Source of the DNA: an uncultured Flavobacteriaceae bacterium
GTDB lineage: Bacteria; Bacteroidota; Bacteroidia; Flavobacteriales; Flavobacteriaceae
Direction: 5' to 3'
Length of the DNA: 8,139 nt
NCBI GenBank assembly: GCA_913052425.1
Contig: CAJXEG010000061.1
Span: 1 to 8,139, forward strand
The position numbers were made by a program, and so were the translations under genes. The first letter of the stretch is position 1, and each line of letters begins with the position of its first letter. Shown here piece after piece: positions 1-6,318 of the stretch. The notes beneath the pieces are model-generated. The model searched no databases. It had not been told where the DNA came from and saw only the letters and a list, made by a program, of their open reading frames with translations.

Positions 1-382
1 TGTTTTTTTTCTGCTCTAATACCTCATCATTGAGCGATACACCTGGAGTAACCAACTCCGTAACCCCTCTTTTGACAATTTTTTTGGTCATTTTTGGATC
101 TTCCAACTGGTCGCATATCGCCACCCTGCACCCAGCCCTAACCAGCTTGGGCAAATAAGTATTTAAAGAATGGTGGGGGAATCCGGCCAGCTCGGTTTCG
201 CTGGTGCTTCCCGCTCCTCTTTTGGTCAAAATGATCCCCAATATCTTGGCAGCCCTTACGGCATCGGCTCCAAAGGTCTCGTAAAAATCCCCCACCCTAA
301 ACAACAACAAAGCATCAGGGTATTTTACCTTGATCTGGTTGTATTGTTTCATTAAAGGGGTTTCCTTACTCGATTGGGCCAC
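1..382 (-). CDS. mutS: DNA mismatch repair protein MutS, N-terminal part (cut by window edge)
   Basis: MutS recognises mismatches and small loops in newly replicated DNA and recruits MutL. Only the first 127 codons are present, covering most of the N-terminal mismatch-recognition domain. Visible are TPLMKQY, the [16 protein letters not shown] block, whose Phe-Tyr-Glu is the F-x-E mismatch-stacking motif of the family, then [33 protein letters not shown] and [10 protein letters not shown], in the order and spacing expected for MutS. I place the start at a GTG (380-382) because the family normally has several residues before TPLMKQY. An in-frame ATG ten codons later (350-352) sits inside that motif and would remove it. 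No Shine-Dalgarno sequence precedes the GTG; the leader is A-rich. The gene diverges from the RNA methyltransferase across 111 bp. The identification is very secure, the exact start slightly less so. Confidence 0.95.
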   Translation of the reverse strand, partial: MAQSSKETPLMKQYNQIKVKYPDALLLFRVGDFYETFGADAVRAAKILGIILTKRGAGSTSETELAGFPHHSLNTYLPKLVRAGCRVAICDQLEDPKMTKKIVKRGVTELVTPGVSLNDEVLEQKKN

Positions 383-400
383 TGTATTTTAGGGTTTTTA

Positions 401-408
401 CGAATGTA
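401..408 (-). promoter_or_regulatory. Possible mutS promoter -7 box (TACATTCG)
   Basis: On the minus strand TACATTCG matches seven of eight positions of the Bacteroidota -7 consensus TAnnTTTG. It lies 18 bases upstream of the mutS GTG, a geometry like that of the boxes ahead of sppA and the GH3 gene in this window. I see no good upstream TTG element at the usual spacing, so this is weak evidence. Confidence 0.25.
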
Positions 409-449
409 ATTATTAAAAAATTCCTGCAGTAATCGGGTTTTAAAAATTT

Positions 450-467
450 GTTAACAAGAGTGCTAAC
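450..467. promoter_or_regulatory. 18-bp inverted repeat, candidate operator in divergent gap
   Basis: GTTAACA-AGAG-TGCTAAC forms an inverted repeat with 7-base arms, six of seven pairs matching, around a 4-base centre. It lies between the divergent mutS and methyltransferase genes, 26 bases before the methyltransferase ATG, and is not followed by a T-run, so it does not look like a terminator. Its right arm contains GAGTGCTAA, identical to a CIRCE half-site, but no matching left half exists at the CIRCE spacing. A regulatory role is inference from position and symmetry only. Confidence 0.3.
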
Positions 468-493
468 GCTGATTATTTACTAATTTTATAACC

Positions 494-1027
494 ATGCGAA
501 AACTAAAAAACAGCGAACTGAACCGTAAAACAGTAGCGGCTTTTAAGGAGGCTCCTAAGACCCCTTTGATCTTAATCCTTGACGATGTTCGCAGCTTGAA
601 CAATATTGGTGCTGTTTTCAGAACAGCAGATGCTTTTTTGATACAAAAAATCTACCTCTGTGGCATCACCGCTACCCCACCCCATAAAGATATTCACAAA
701 ACCGCCCTCGGTGCGACGGAATCGGTTGACTGGGAATATCACAAGGAAGCTGCTGAAGTGATCAAGCAACTCAAAGACAAAAAGAAAATAGTCTATGCCA
801 TTGAACAAGCCGAGAGTGCCCTATCGCTTGAAAATTTTAAAATCGCCCCAAATGAAAAATACGCTTTTGTTTTGGGCAATGAGGTCAAAGGCGTATCCCA
901 AGCGATTGTCAACCAATGTGATGGGGTCATTGAAATACCACAAGAAGGCACCAAACACTCTCTAAATATCGCTGCGGCAACAGCTGTGGTATTGTGGGAT
1001 TTTTATCAAAAGTTCAAATCGCCTTGA
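494..1027 (+). CDS. SpoU/TrmH-family RNA 2'-O-methyltransferase
   Basis: This is a SAM-dependent enzyme predicted to methylate the ribose 2'-OH of a tRNA or rRNA nucleotide in the cytoplasm. The three SPOUT/SpoU motifs are present in order: motif 1 NNIGAVFRTADA (residues 36-47, with the catalytic-type Arg43), motif 2 FVLGNEVKGVS (125-135), and motif 3 IEIPQEGTKHSLNIAAA (146-162), which forms the trefoil-knot cofactor site. At 177 residues it is a bare catalytic domain with about 20 extra N-terminal residues. It lacks the L30e-like substrate-binding domain of RlmB/TsnR-type members, so it resembles TrmL/TrmH-sized enzymes. I cannot assign the target nucleotide. Its 3' end overlaps the convergent folK-dNK gene by 14 bp. 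The ATG follows an AT-rich leader with no Shine-Dalgarno sequence. Family call is secure; substrate unknown. Confidence 0.93.
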   Translation: MRKLKNSELNRKTVAAFKEAPKTPLILILDDVRSLNNIGAVFRTADAFLIQKIYLCGITATPPHKDIHKTALGATESVDWEYHKEAAEVIKQLKDKKKIVYAIEQAESALSLENFKIAPNEKYAFVLGNEVKGVSQAIVNQCDGVIEIPQEGTKHSLNIAAATAVVLWDFYQKFKSP

Positions 1028-2123
1028 TGCGTTGAAGTACAATCTGGTAGGCCCTTTCGTCACCGACAAAATCCAAACCCGACAAATCAATACTGTGATG
1101 GGGAGATAAAAAATCTTCCTTTTGGAAATTTTGATAACTCCTTTCAATTTTTTCCAAGTATTCTTGGCTGATCTTTTGTTCATAAACCCTTCCCCTACTT
1201 TTGATCTGTTGCAATAACTTTTCGATGGGTTGGTGGAGAAAAATGACCTTTTGCGTAAAAACCAATTCCGCAGATAAGCGCTCATAATTCTTTTTAAAAT
1301 CTTGAAAACGGGAGGAAGAAAGGTTGATTTTGGCAAAGACTAAAGATTTGAACAGAGCGTGATCGGCCACCGCAGTTTTTTTGGCTATTGTGGATTTTAA
1401 AAAATGATTGAACTGTCGGAACCGATCCTCCAAAAAATAGTTTTCCAAGGAAAGCGCAAAACGCTCGGGTTGATCGTAAAATTTTTCTAAATATGGATTT
1501 TGGCTAAAGTTTTCGAACAAGCCAGGAACTTGATAATCACGAGCAATTTTTTGAGATAGTGAGGTTTTTCCGACGCCGATATTCCCCTCAAAAACAAGCA
1601 TTTGTTCTTCACTCAACAGATCCGGAGACCATTCCTTTAGGGGTATTTTTCTCAGCGGCGACCTGTCTTCACAAAGCCTTGACAAATTCACCAAACTTTT
1701 ACCCAAACGGGGATGCACAAAATCAGGAGCAATTTCACACATGGGAGACAAAATAAATTTTCGCAATTCCAAACGGGGGTGAGGCAATACCAGGTCTTCA
1801 TTATCCAAGACTTGATCTTCAAAAAACAGTAAATCTAAATCTATGTTTCGAGAGCTATAGCCGGCTTTTACAGACCTTACCCTTCCCATTTGCCGTTCGA
1901 TCTTCAACAGCTTTTGCAACAGCTCATGAGGCGTAAAATCCGTTTGAATTCCGATGCAAGCATTGAGAAAATCGGGGCCTTCAAAACCCCAGGCCGGGGT
2001 CTCATAAAGGGAAGACAAATCGGTTAAAATTCCAATCTTTTTTTGAATTTTAACTACTGCCTCCCGAATGTCTTTCAAACGTCTACCTTCGTTGGACCCC
2101 AGTGAAATGTATGCTTTTTTCAT
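1014..2123 (-). CDS. folK: Bifunctional FolK (HPPK) - deoxynucleoside kinase fusion
   Basis: The 369-residue protein joins two enzymes. Residues 1-150 are HPPK, which transfers pyrophosphate from ATP to 6-hydroxymethyl-7,8-dihydropterin in folate synthesis. Seen are LGSNEG (8-13), YETPAWG (40-46), FLNA (52-55), the Mg-binding RNIDLDLL segment with Asp95 and Asp97, and LPHPRL (113-118). After a linker of about 25 residues, residues 174-369 form a deoxynucleoside kinase: P-loop GNIGVGKT (180-187), catalytic-type Glu204, ENYFLEDRFRQF (227-238) and lid RGRVYEQ (310-316). The family's E/D-R-S motif reads ADHALFKS (Asp254, His255), and Glu227 stands where many dNKs have the base-contacting Gln. I chose the ATG at 2121-2123 because GGAGG sits 6 bases ahead and FolK proteins begin right at MKKAYISLGSN; a start 13 codons upstream has no such support. 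Both domains look intact. Confidence 0.93.
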   Translation of the reverse strand: MKKAYISLGSNEGRRLKDIREAVVKIQKKIGILTDLSSLYETPAWGFEGPDFLNACIGIQTDFTPHELLQKLLKIERQMGRVRSVKAGYSSRNIDLDLLFFEDQVLDNEDLVLPHPRLELRKFILSPMCEIAPDFVHPRLGKSLVNLSRLCEDRSPLRKIPLKEWSPDLLSEEQMLVFEGNIGVGKTSLSQKIARDYQVPGLFENFSQNPYLEKFYDQPERFALSLENYFLEDRFRQFNHFLKSTIAKKTAVADHALFKSLVFAKINLSSSRFQDFKKNYERLSAELVFTQKVIFLHQPIEKLLQQIKSRGRVYEQKISQEYLEKIERSYQNFQKEDFLSPHHSIDLSGLDFVGDERAYQIVLQRIKAI

Positions 2124-2129
2124 TTTAAT

Positions 2130-2134
2130 CCTCC
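2130..2134 (-). promoter_or_regulatory. Strong Shine-Dalgarno site of folK-dNK
   Basis: On the minus strand GGAGG stands 6 bases before the ATG at 2121-2123. It decides the start of folK-dNK against the longer reading frame beginning at 2162. Such a full site is unusual here: most other starts in the window, and Bacteroidota genes generally, have A/T-rich leaders without one. Confidence 0.75.
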
Positions 2135-2166
2135 GGTTAAATTTCGTAAAACAATTCCACAAACCC

Positions 2167-2174
2167 TATCTTTG
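2167..2174 (+). promoter_or_regulatory. Candidate sppA promoter -7 box (TATCTTTG)
   Basis: TATCTTTG is an exact match to the Bacteroidota sigma-factor -7 consensus TAnnTTTG, 17 bases before the sppA ATG in the 68-bp divergent gap. The upstream -33 TTG is not clear: only TTTCG at 2142-2146 is near the expected spacing. If real, this promoter would drive the sppA-yhhQ-rluF operon with a very short leader. Confidence 0.45.
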
Positions 2175-2191
2175 AAACAAAATAAGATGAC

Positions 2192-3946
2192 ATGAAATTC
2201 TTCAAAAGTTTTTTAGCCTCCTTTTTGGGAACCTTTGTCGCCATGGGATTGGTAGCCCTATTCTTTTTTATCGGTATAGCAGCCATCGCCACTTCTGTCA
2301 GCTTTGAAAAAACAGAGGGCACTTGGATAGGAGAAAACAGTGTCCTAAATCTAGATCTCAATACTTCTATAGATGATCGGGGGCCTGCCTTCAACCCACT
2401 GGAGAGCTTTTCAGATATGGGCCCCGGACTGACCGGAATGGACAAGATTCTGGGCAGTATCCACAAAGCCAAGTATAATGACAAGATCAAAGGAATCAAA
2501 ATTCACTCAGGCAACATCAGTTCCGGCTGGGCACAAGCCCACGAAATCAGAAAAGCCCTTAAGGAATTCAAGAACACGGGCAAGTTCATCTTCGCCTACT
2601 CCGATTATATGTCACAGATCGGATACTATGTGAGTTCGGTGGCCGACAGCATATTTATGAATCCTATGGGCATGATAGAACTCAAAGGACTCGCTTCAGA
2701 GGTGCTTTATTATGAAGATTTCCAAAACCAATACGGTGTCAAAATGGAAGTAGTACGTCATGGAAAATACAAAAGTGCAGTAGAGCCCTATTTGCAAGAT
2801 CATATGAGCGAGGAAAATCGCATACAAATCCAAGGCCTGCTGGATGCAGCTTGGGGAACCATTAGAGATCAAGTGGCCGAAAGCCGAGGAATGGCACCCG
2901 CCTCTTTGGATGCATTGGTAGACGAGTTATTGGTTACTGATGCCGAGGAAGCCCATGCTCAGGGTATTATCGATGGATTGGTCTATGAAGACGAATTTGA
3001 AAACAAAATCAAAGCCGCAATAGAAGTAGATACAGCGGAAGAATTAAAAGTCGTCAATTTCAACAAAATGAATGTTCGTATTAAAGAATACGACAAAAAA
3101 ATCTCCGACCGCATTGCCATCATCTATGCCCAAGGCCCAATATTCTACACCAAGGGAAGTGAAAAGATCATTGGCAAGGAAGCCATCAACAAAGCCTTTC
3201 AAGAAGTCTTGGACAACAAAAACATCAAAGGGGTGGTTTTACGTATCGACTCTCCAGGGGGGGATGCCTTAACCTCCGAAATCATACTAAATGCCTCCAG
3301 GGCTTTAAAAGACCAAAAACCCTTTGTGGTTTCTATGGGCAATGTCGCAGCATCGGGAGGCTATTATATCTCCTGTTTGGCCGATAGAATTTTTGCCGAC
3401 CCCATGACCATTACCGGTTCCATTGGCGTATTGGCTGCCTTTCCTAACATCAGAGGTATGACTGACAAAATTGGGATTAATGCAGAACAGGTGACCACCC
3501 ACGATAATGCAATGGGTTACAGTGTTTTTGAACCTCTAGGGGGAGGATTTGAAAAAAGCGTTAAGACCGCCATAGAAAAAATATACCACACCTTTAAGTC
3601 CCGTGTGGCCGAAGGAAGATCACTCAGCATGGAAACGGTTGAGGACATTGCACAAGGCAGGGTTTGGTCGGGAAAAGATGCTCTTCGTATTGGATTGGTG
3701 GATGCTCTGGGTGGACTTCAAGAAGCCATTGCCGCTGCCGCTGACTTGGCAGGTGTAGAGTCCTACAATCTGGTGGATTACCCCAAATATGATGACGATT
3801 TAGAAAGCATATTATTCAATGCTTTTAGCGAAGCCAAAACAAAATTATTTCAACACCCCCTGGAAAAGTACACCTCAGAATTTATCGAACTTAGCCGAAT
3901 GGAAGGAATTCAAACCCGTATTCCTTATTCGATAAAAATGGAGTAG
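2192..3946 (+). CDS. sppA: Signal peptide peptidase SppA, 67K type (peptidase S49)
   Basis: SppA is a membrane-anchored serine/lysine protease that degrades signal peptides left in the membrane after secretion and has a broader quality-control role. The 584 residues match the long (67K, duplicated) type. One N-terminal membrane anchor spans about residues 7-34. An N-terminal S49-like domain (about 55-290) carries the catalytic-type lysine in GKYKSAVEP (Lys194). A C-terminal S49 domain (about 305-545) carries RIDSPGGD (351-358) and the nucleophile in NVAASGGYYIS (Ser388), followed by ITGSIGV (407-413). Both dyad residues are present, so it should be active, with the bulk of the enzyme in the periplasm. 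The ATG follows an AT-rich leader without Shine-Dalgarno. It is the first gene of a tight three-gene run; the next start follows its TAG directly. Confidence 0.96.
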   Translation: MKFFKSFLASFLGTFVAMGLVALFFFIGIAAIATSVSFEKTEGTWIGENSVLNLDLNTSIDDRGPAFNPLESFSDMGPGLTGMDKILGSIHKAKYNDKIKGIKIHSGNISSGWAQAHEIRKALKEFKNTGKFIFAYSDYMSQIGYYVSSVADSIFMNPMGMIELKGLASEVLYYEDFQNQYGVKMEVVRHGKYKSAVEPYLQDHMSEENRIQIQGLLDAAWGTIRDQVAESRGMAPASLDALVDELLVTDAEEAHAQGIIDGLVYEDEFENKIKAAIEVDTAEELKVVNFNKMNVRIKEYDKKISDRIAIIYAQGPIFYTKGSEKIIGKEAINKAFQEVLDNKNIKGVVLRIDSPGGDALTSEIILNASRALKDQKPFVVSMGNVAASGGYYISCLADRIFADPMTITGSIGVLAAFPNIRGMTDKIGINAEQVTTHDNAMGYSVFEPLGGGFEKSVKTAIEKIYHTFKSRVAEGRSLSMETVEDIAQGRVWSGKDALRIGLVDALGGLQEAIAAAADLAGVESYNLVDYPKYDDDLESILFNAFSEAKTKLFQHPLEKYTSEFIELSRMEGIQTRIPYSIKME

Positions 3947-4648
3947 ATGAAACCACAACAGCGGCAACTTGCAGCCAAGATCTATCTGTATCTGGCTGCC
4001 TTATTCATTACCTCACTGGTAGTGTCTAATCTTATTTTTCAAAAGTTTTTTTATTGGTATCCCTTTGAGGGAGAAATTTTCGGTAGTCGTTTGTTCGAAT
4101 TATCCGTAGGCATCTTGCCCTACCCCCTCACCTTTTTGATTACCGATTTGATCTCCGAAATTTATGGGAAAAATGCCGCCAACCGCGTGGTAACTGCCGG
4201 TATATTTGCCTCTTTCTTTTCCATGGGAATATTGCTCATGGCCGACTATGTTCCCGCCATGGAAAGCTCTCCGGTTGACGATGCAACCTTTACTAAAGTA
4301 TTTTCCCTTTCCCCACTGGCGGTTTTGGCCTCTATGATCGCCTACCTATTAGCACAATTTGTCGACATTAGAATTTATCATTTTTGGAAAAAATTGACCC
4401 ACGGTAAAATGCTGTGGTTGCGAAATAACTTTTCGACTTTTGCCTCACAGTTTTTGGACACTTTTTCCGTTGTACTGTTACTTTCCCTCTTTGGGATTTT
4501 ACCTTGGGATTTGTTCGTTGGGCTGGTATTGTCCGGATTTATTTTTAAAATCATTGTAGCCGCCTTGGATACCCCACTGCTCTATTTATTCGTTTGGATA
4601 TTCAGAAAAAAGTTCGATTTAAAATGGGGTGAAGAAATTAAATTATAA
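3947..4648 (+). CDS. yhhQ: Queuosine precursor transporter, YhhQ/VUT family (DUF165)
   Basis: This inner-membrane protein is predicted to import a queuosine precursor (preQ0/preQ1 in characterised relatives) used to modify the wobble base of GUN-anticodon tRNAs. Family hallmarks are PLTFLITDLISEIYGK (60-75), the LLAQFVDIRIYHFWKKLTHGK segment (134-154) and LWLRNNFSTFASQFLDT (156-172). Hydrophobic stretches near residues 11-31, 52-68, 82-100, 119-139, 170-184 and 188-218 fit about six membrane helices, and the 233-residue length is normal. The ATG directly abuts the sppA stop codon, with GGAG inside the last sppA codons, so translation is probably coupled. The transported substrate is inferred from the family. 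I cannot see from this window whether the host makes queuosine itself. Confidence 0.9.
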   Translation: MKPQQRQLAAKIYLYLAALFITSLVVSNLIFQKFFYWYPFEGEIFGSRLFELSVGILPYPLTFLITDLISEIYGKNAANRVVTAGIFASFFSMGILLMADYVPAMESSPVDDATFTKVFSLSPLAVLASMIAYLLAQFVDIRIYHFWKKLTHGKMLWLRNNFSTFASQFLDTFSVVLLLSLFGILPWDLFVGLVLSGFIFKIIVAALDTPLLYLFVWIFRKKFDLKWGEEIKL

Positions 4649-4649
4649 A

Positions 4650-5381
4650 ATGGAAAAAACACCCCTTACCCGAATCAACAAATACCTCAGTGAAATTGGC
4701 TATTGCTCTCGTAGGGAAGCAGATAAACTAATCGATGCCGGGAGGATTTTAGTCAATGGTAAAAAGGCAGAAATGGGTGTTAAGGTAGGCCCTGACGACA
4801 AGATTTCCGTCAATGGAGAAATGCTCAATCAACCCAAAAACAAAAACATTTATCTGGCTTTTAACAAGCCCAAAGGGATTGTTTGCACCACCGATACCCA
4901 TGTGGAAAAAGACAACATCATTGACTACATCAATTACCCCAAAAGGATTTTCCCCATCGGCAGACTGGACAAACCCAGTGAGGGTTTAATTTTTCTGACC
5001 AACGATGGTGACATTGTCAACAAAATACTCCGCGCCCGAAACCACCACGAAAAAGAATATGTCGTAACGGTCAACAAACCCATCACCAAAGATTTTATTC
5101 ATAAAATGAGCAAAGGTGTTCCCATTTTGGATACCGTTACCAAAAAGTGCTTCGTCAAACAAACCCACAAAAACCAATTCAAGATCATCCTGACCCAAGG
5201 TTTGAACCGACAAATTCGGAGGATGTGTGAACATTTGGACTATAGAGTAGTAGCACTCAAAAGGGTGCGAATCATGAATGTAAAACTGGATTTGAAAGTA
5301 GGAAAATGGCGACACTTCAAACCGGAGGAACTGAAAACGCTCAATCAACTCCTGAGTCAATCTTCAAAAACCGTAGATTGA
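4650..5381 (+). CDS. rluF: 23S rRNA pseudouridine synthase RluF
   Basis: This RsuA/RluB/E/F-family enzyme isomerises uridine to pseudouridine; E. coli RluF acts on 23S U2604. An N-terminal S4 RNA-binding domain (TRINKYLSEIGYCSRREADK, residues 7-26, through VNG) precedes the catalytic domain. The nucleophile lies in FPIGRLDKPSEGL (Asp107). VNKILRARNHHEKEYVVTV, GVPILDTVTKKC and LTQGLNRQIRRMCEH are the segments that separate RluF from RluB and RluE. At 243 residues it lacks the long basic C-terminal tail of E. coli RluF. I prefer the ATG at 4650, one base after the yhhQ stop, because the protein then begins as RluF proteins do. A GTG at 4629 would add seven residues and overlap yhhQ by 20 bp. 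Third gene of the sppA operon. Confidence 0.92.
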   Translation: MEKTPLTRINKYLSEIGYCSRREADKLIDAGRILVNGKKAEMGVKVGPDDKISVNGEMLNQPKNKNIYLAFNKPKGIVCTTDTHVEKDNIIDYINYPKRIFPIGRLDKPSEGLIFLTNDGDIVNKILRARNHHEKEYVVTVNKPITKDFIHKMSKGVPILDTVTKKCFVKQTHKNQFKIILTQGLNRQIRRMCEHLDYRVVALKRVRIMNVKLDLKVGKWRHFKPEELKTLNQLLSQSSKTVD

Positions 5382-5484
5382 CTTCTTAAAAAATCAAGGA
5401 GCCAAAGTTGTGGGAAACAAAGGCGATCATGGTTTCAATGAAAAAGAATACGAACACATTTTAAACTTTATCAGGGAAAATTAG
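5377..5484 (+). pseudogene. Orphan coding tail, probable remnant of a deleted gene
   Basis: The roughly 100 bp after rluF are open in one frame for 35 codons ending in TAG (5482-5484). They read like a protein C-terminus: DFLKNQGAKVVGNKGDHGF followed by an amphipathic NEKEYEHILNFIREN. The frame is closed upstream by TAG at 5374-5376 and contains no ATG; the only plausible start is a GTG at 5410. It differs from the rluF frame, and RluF is already complete. The stop overlaps the DUF2797 stop on the other strand by two bases, as at other convergent ends in this window. I infer that a gene once ended here and that a deletion fused its tail to the 3' end of rluF. The DHGF segment recalls the catalytic-His region of alpha/beta hydrolases, but that is only a guess. 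A 35-codon open stretch can also arise by chance. Confidence 0.45.
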
Positions 5485-6272
5485 TTAATGGTGATTTCAA
5501 CCACCGTTCCCTCATTAGAACGAATATTAAAGACCGTTTGGTCTTCAAAAATCAAATACTGCCCCTTGATGCCCTTGAGCACCCCGCTATGGCTTTTTTC
5601 TTTTTCGAGGTTTAGGCTTTTGACTTTCTTCGGGTATTGCAAAACCGGAAATTGTAATTCGGTCAGCTGACGGTCTCTGGTGAGGTAGGGTTTTGAATCT
5701 TTGGGTAAGTTTTCTATGGCTTGGTTAATGGCCTCCTCCCAGGAAACCTCCTCGTGATCGTTTTGCAACATCTTGCGCCAGTTGGTCTTGTCGGAGAAAT
5801 ATTCTTTTAGACTCACCTCGGCCACCCCGGCCAAGTAACGGTTGGGCAATTCCAGTATTCCCACTGCCTGATGCGCCCCTTGATCGATCCAACGGGTAGG
5901 GATCTGACTTTTACGGGTAACTCCTACTTTGAGATGGCTGCTCAGTGCCAAATACACCCAATGGGGTTGTAATTGAACTTTTTTTTCGTATTCCAGATCC
6001 CGGTCTTCTTCTCCCAAATGGGCTTTGCTCAACTCGGGTCGCATGACCCAGTCCCCGGCGGAGGGAATCTCAAAAAAACATCTTTGGCAAAAACCCTGTC
6101 TGAAAATGGGTTTGGAGTCATGACAGCTTAAACACTGCGCCCCGGCAAAATCGATTTTGACAGTTTGATCCAAAAATTGGTTCATCTCCAAAAAATCATT
6201 TTCCAAGTTGAGAAAATAGCGAATGGGCGTTCCCATTTCCGAAATCATTTTCTTTAAAACTCCTTTGAACAT
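5481..6272 (-). CDS. DUF2797 family zinc-ribbon protein
   Basis: This 263-residue soluble protein fits the DUF2797 family, whose function is unknown to me. A four-cysteine zinc ribbon, CLSC then CQRC (Cys47, Cys50, Cys62, Cys65), is followed by conserved-looking PSAGDWVMRPELSKAHLG. Then comes HWVYLALSSHLKVGVTRKSQIPTRWIDQGA (residues 104-133), a segment resembling the core of GIY-YIG nuclease-like domains (strand, K-V-G-x-T-R helix). Together these suggest nucleic-acid binding or processing, but this is inference from motifs. The start at 6272 has no Shine-Dalgarno; alternative ATGs lie at codons 9, 13 and 30, so the N-terminus is uncertain. It diverges from the GH3 gene over 46 bp and converges on the remnant tail after rluF, with overlapping stops. 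Family call fairly sure, function open. Confidence 0.8.
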   Translation of the reverse strand: MFKGVLKKMISEMGTPIRYFLNLENDFLEMNQFLDQTVKIDFAGAQCLSCHDSKPIFRQGFCQRCFFEIPSAGDWVMRPELSKAHLGEEDRDLEYEKKVQLQPHWVYLALSSHLKVGVTRKSQIPTRWIDQGAHQAVGILELPNRYLAGVAEVSLKEYFSDKTNWRKMLQNDHEEVSWEEAINQAIENLPKDSKPYLTRDRQLTELQFPVLQYPKKVKSLNLEKEKSHSGVLKGIKGQYLIFEDQTVFNIRSNEGTVVEITIN

Positions 6273-6297
6273 CTTTAAGCGAAAGTTTATATTTTTG
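6264..6297 (+). promoter_or_regulatory. Candidate GH3-gene promoter (TTTG-N22-TATTTTTG)
   Basis: TATTTTTG (6290-6297) matches the Bacteroidota TAnnTTTG -7 box exactly and lies 21 bases before the GH3 ATG. TTTG at 6264-6267 supplies a -33-like element 22 bases upstream, within the 17-23 range described for this phylum. The upstream element lies inside the first codons of the divergent DUF2797 gene. This is the best-formed promoter I can see in the window. Confidence 0.5.
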
Positions 6298-6300
6298 CGT

Positions 6301-6308
6301 TAAAGATA
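6301..6308 (-). promoter_or_regulatory. Possible DUF2797 promoter -7 box (TATCTTTA)
   Basis: Reading the minus strand, TATCTTTA matches seven of eight positions of TAnnTTTG, 28 bases before the DUF2797 ATG. It lies three bases from the plus-strand GH3 box, so the two divergent promoters would compete for the same DNA. I see no TTG at the expected -33 spacing. Confidence 0.25.
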
Positions 6309-6318
6309 CATCATTCTT

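Noticed and set aside
170..355. Plus-strand 61-codon open frame at the left end
   Set aside because: It is antisense to the conserved MutS N-terminal domain.
458..466. GAGTGCTAA, identical to a CIRCE (HrcA operator) half-site
   Set aside because: The partner TTAGCACTC is absent at the 9-base spacing, and neither neighbour is a chaperone gene. The better symmetry is the GTTAACA/TGCTAAC dyad.
962..1336. 124-codon minus-strand open frame over the methyltransferase/folK-dNK junction
   Set aside because: It runs in another frame of the clearly coding kinase domain, with no recognisable product.
2124..2162. Longer N-terminus for folK-dNK beginning at 2162
   Set aside because: A GGAGG ribosome site lies directly before the ATG at 2121-2123, and the extra 13 residues lack any family similarity.
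3257..3263. G7 tract in sppA, with a second one at 6771-6777 in the GH3 gene, as possible slippage or phase-variation sites
   Set aside because: Both frames are intact through the tracts, and the sppA one encodes the conserved SPGGD motif. Two short tracts in housekeeping genes do not support phase variation.
4629..4649. GTG start of rluF overlapping yhhQ
   Set aside because: The ATG at 4650 gives the usual RluF N-terminus, and no ribosome site favours the GTG.
4986..5360. 124-codon minus-strand open frame inside rluF
   Set aside because: It is antisense to conserved RluF motifs and its translation resembles no protein family; a shadow frame.
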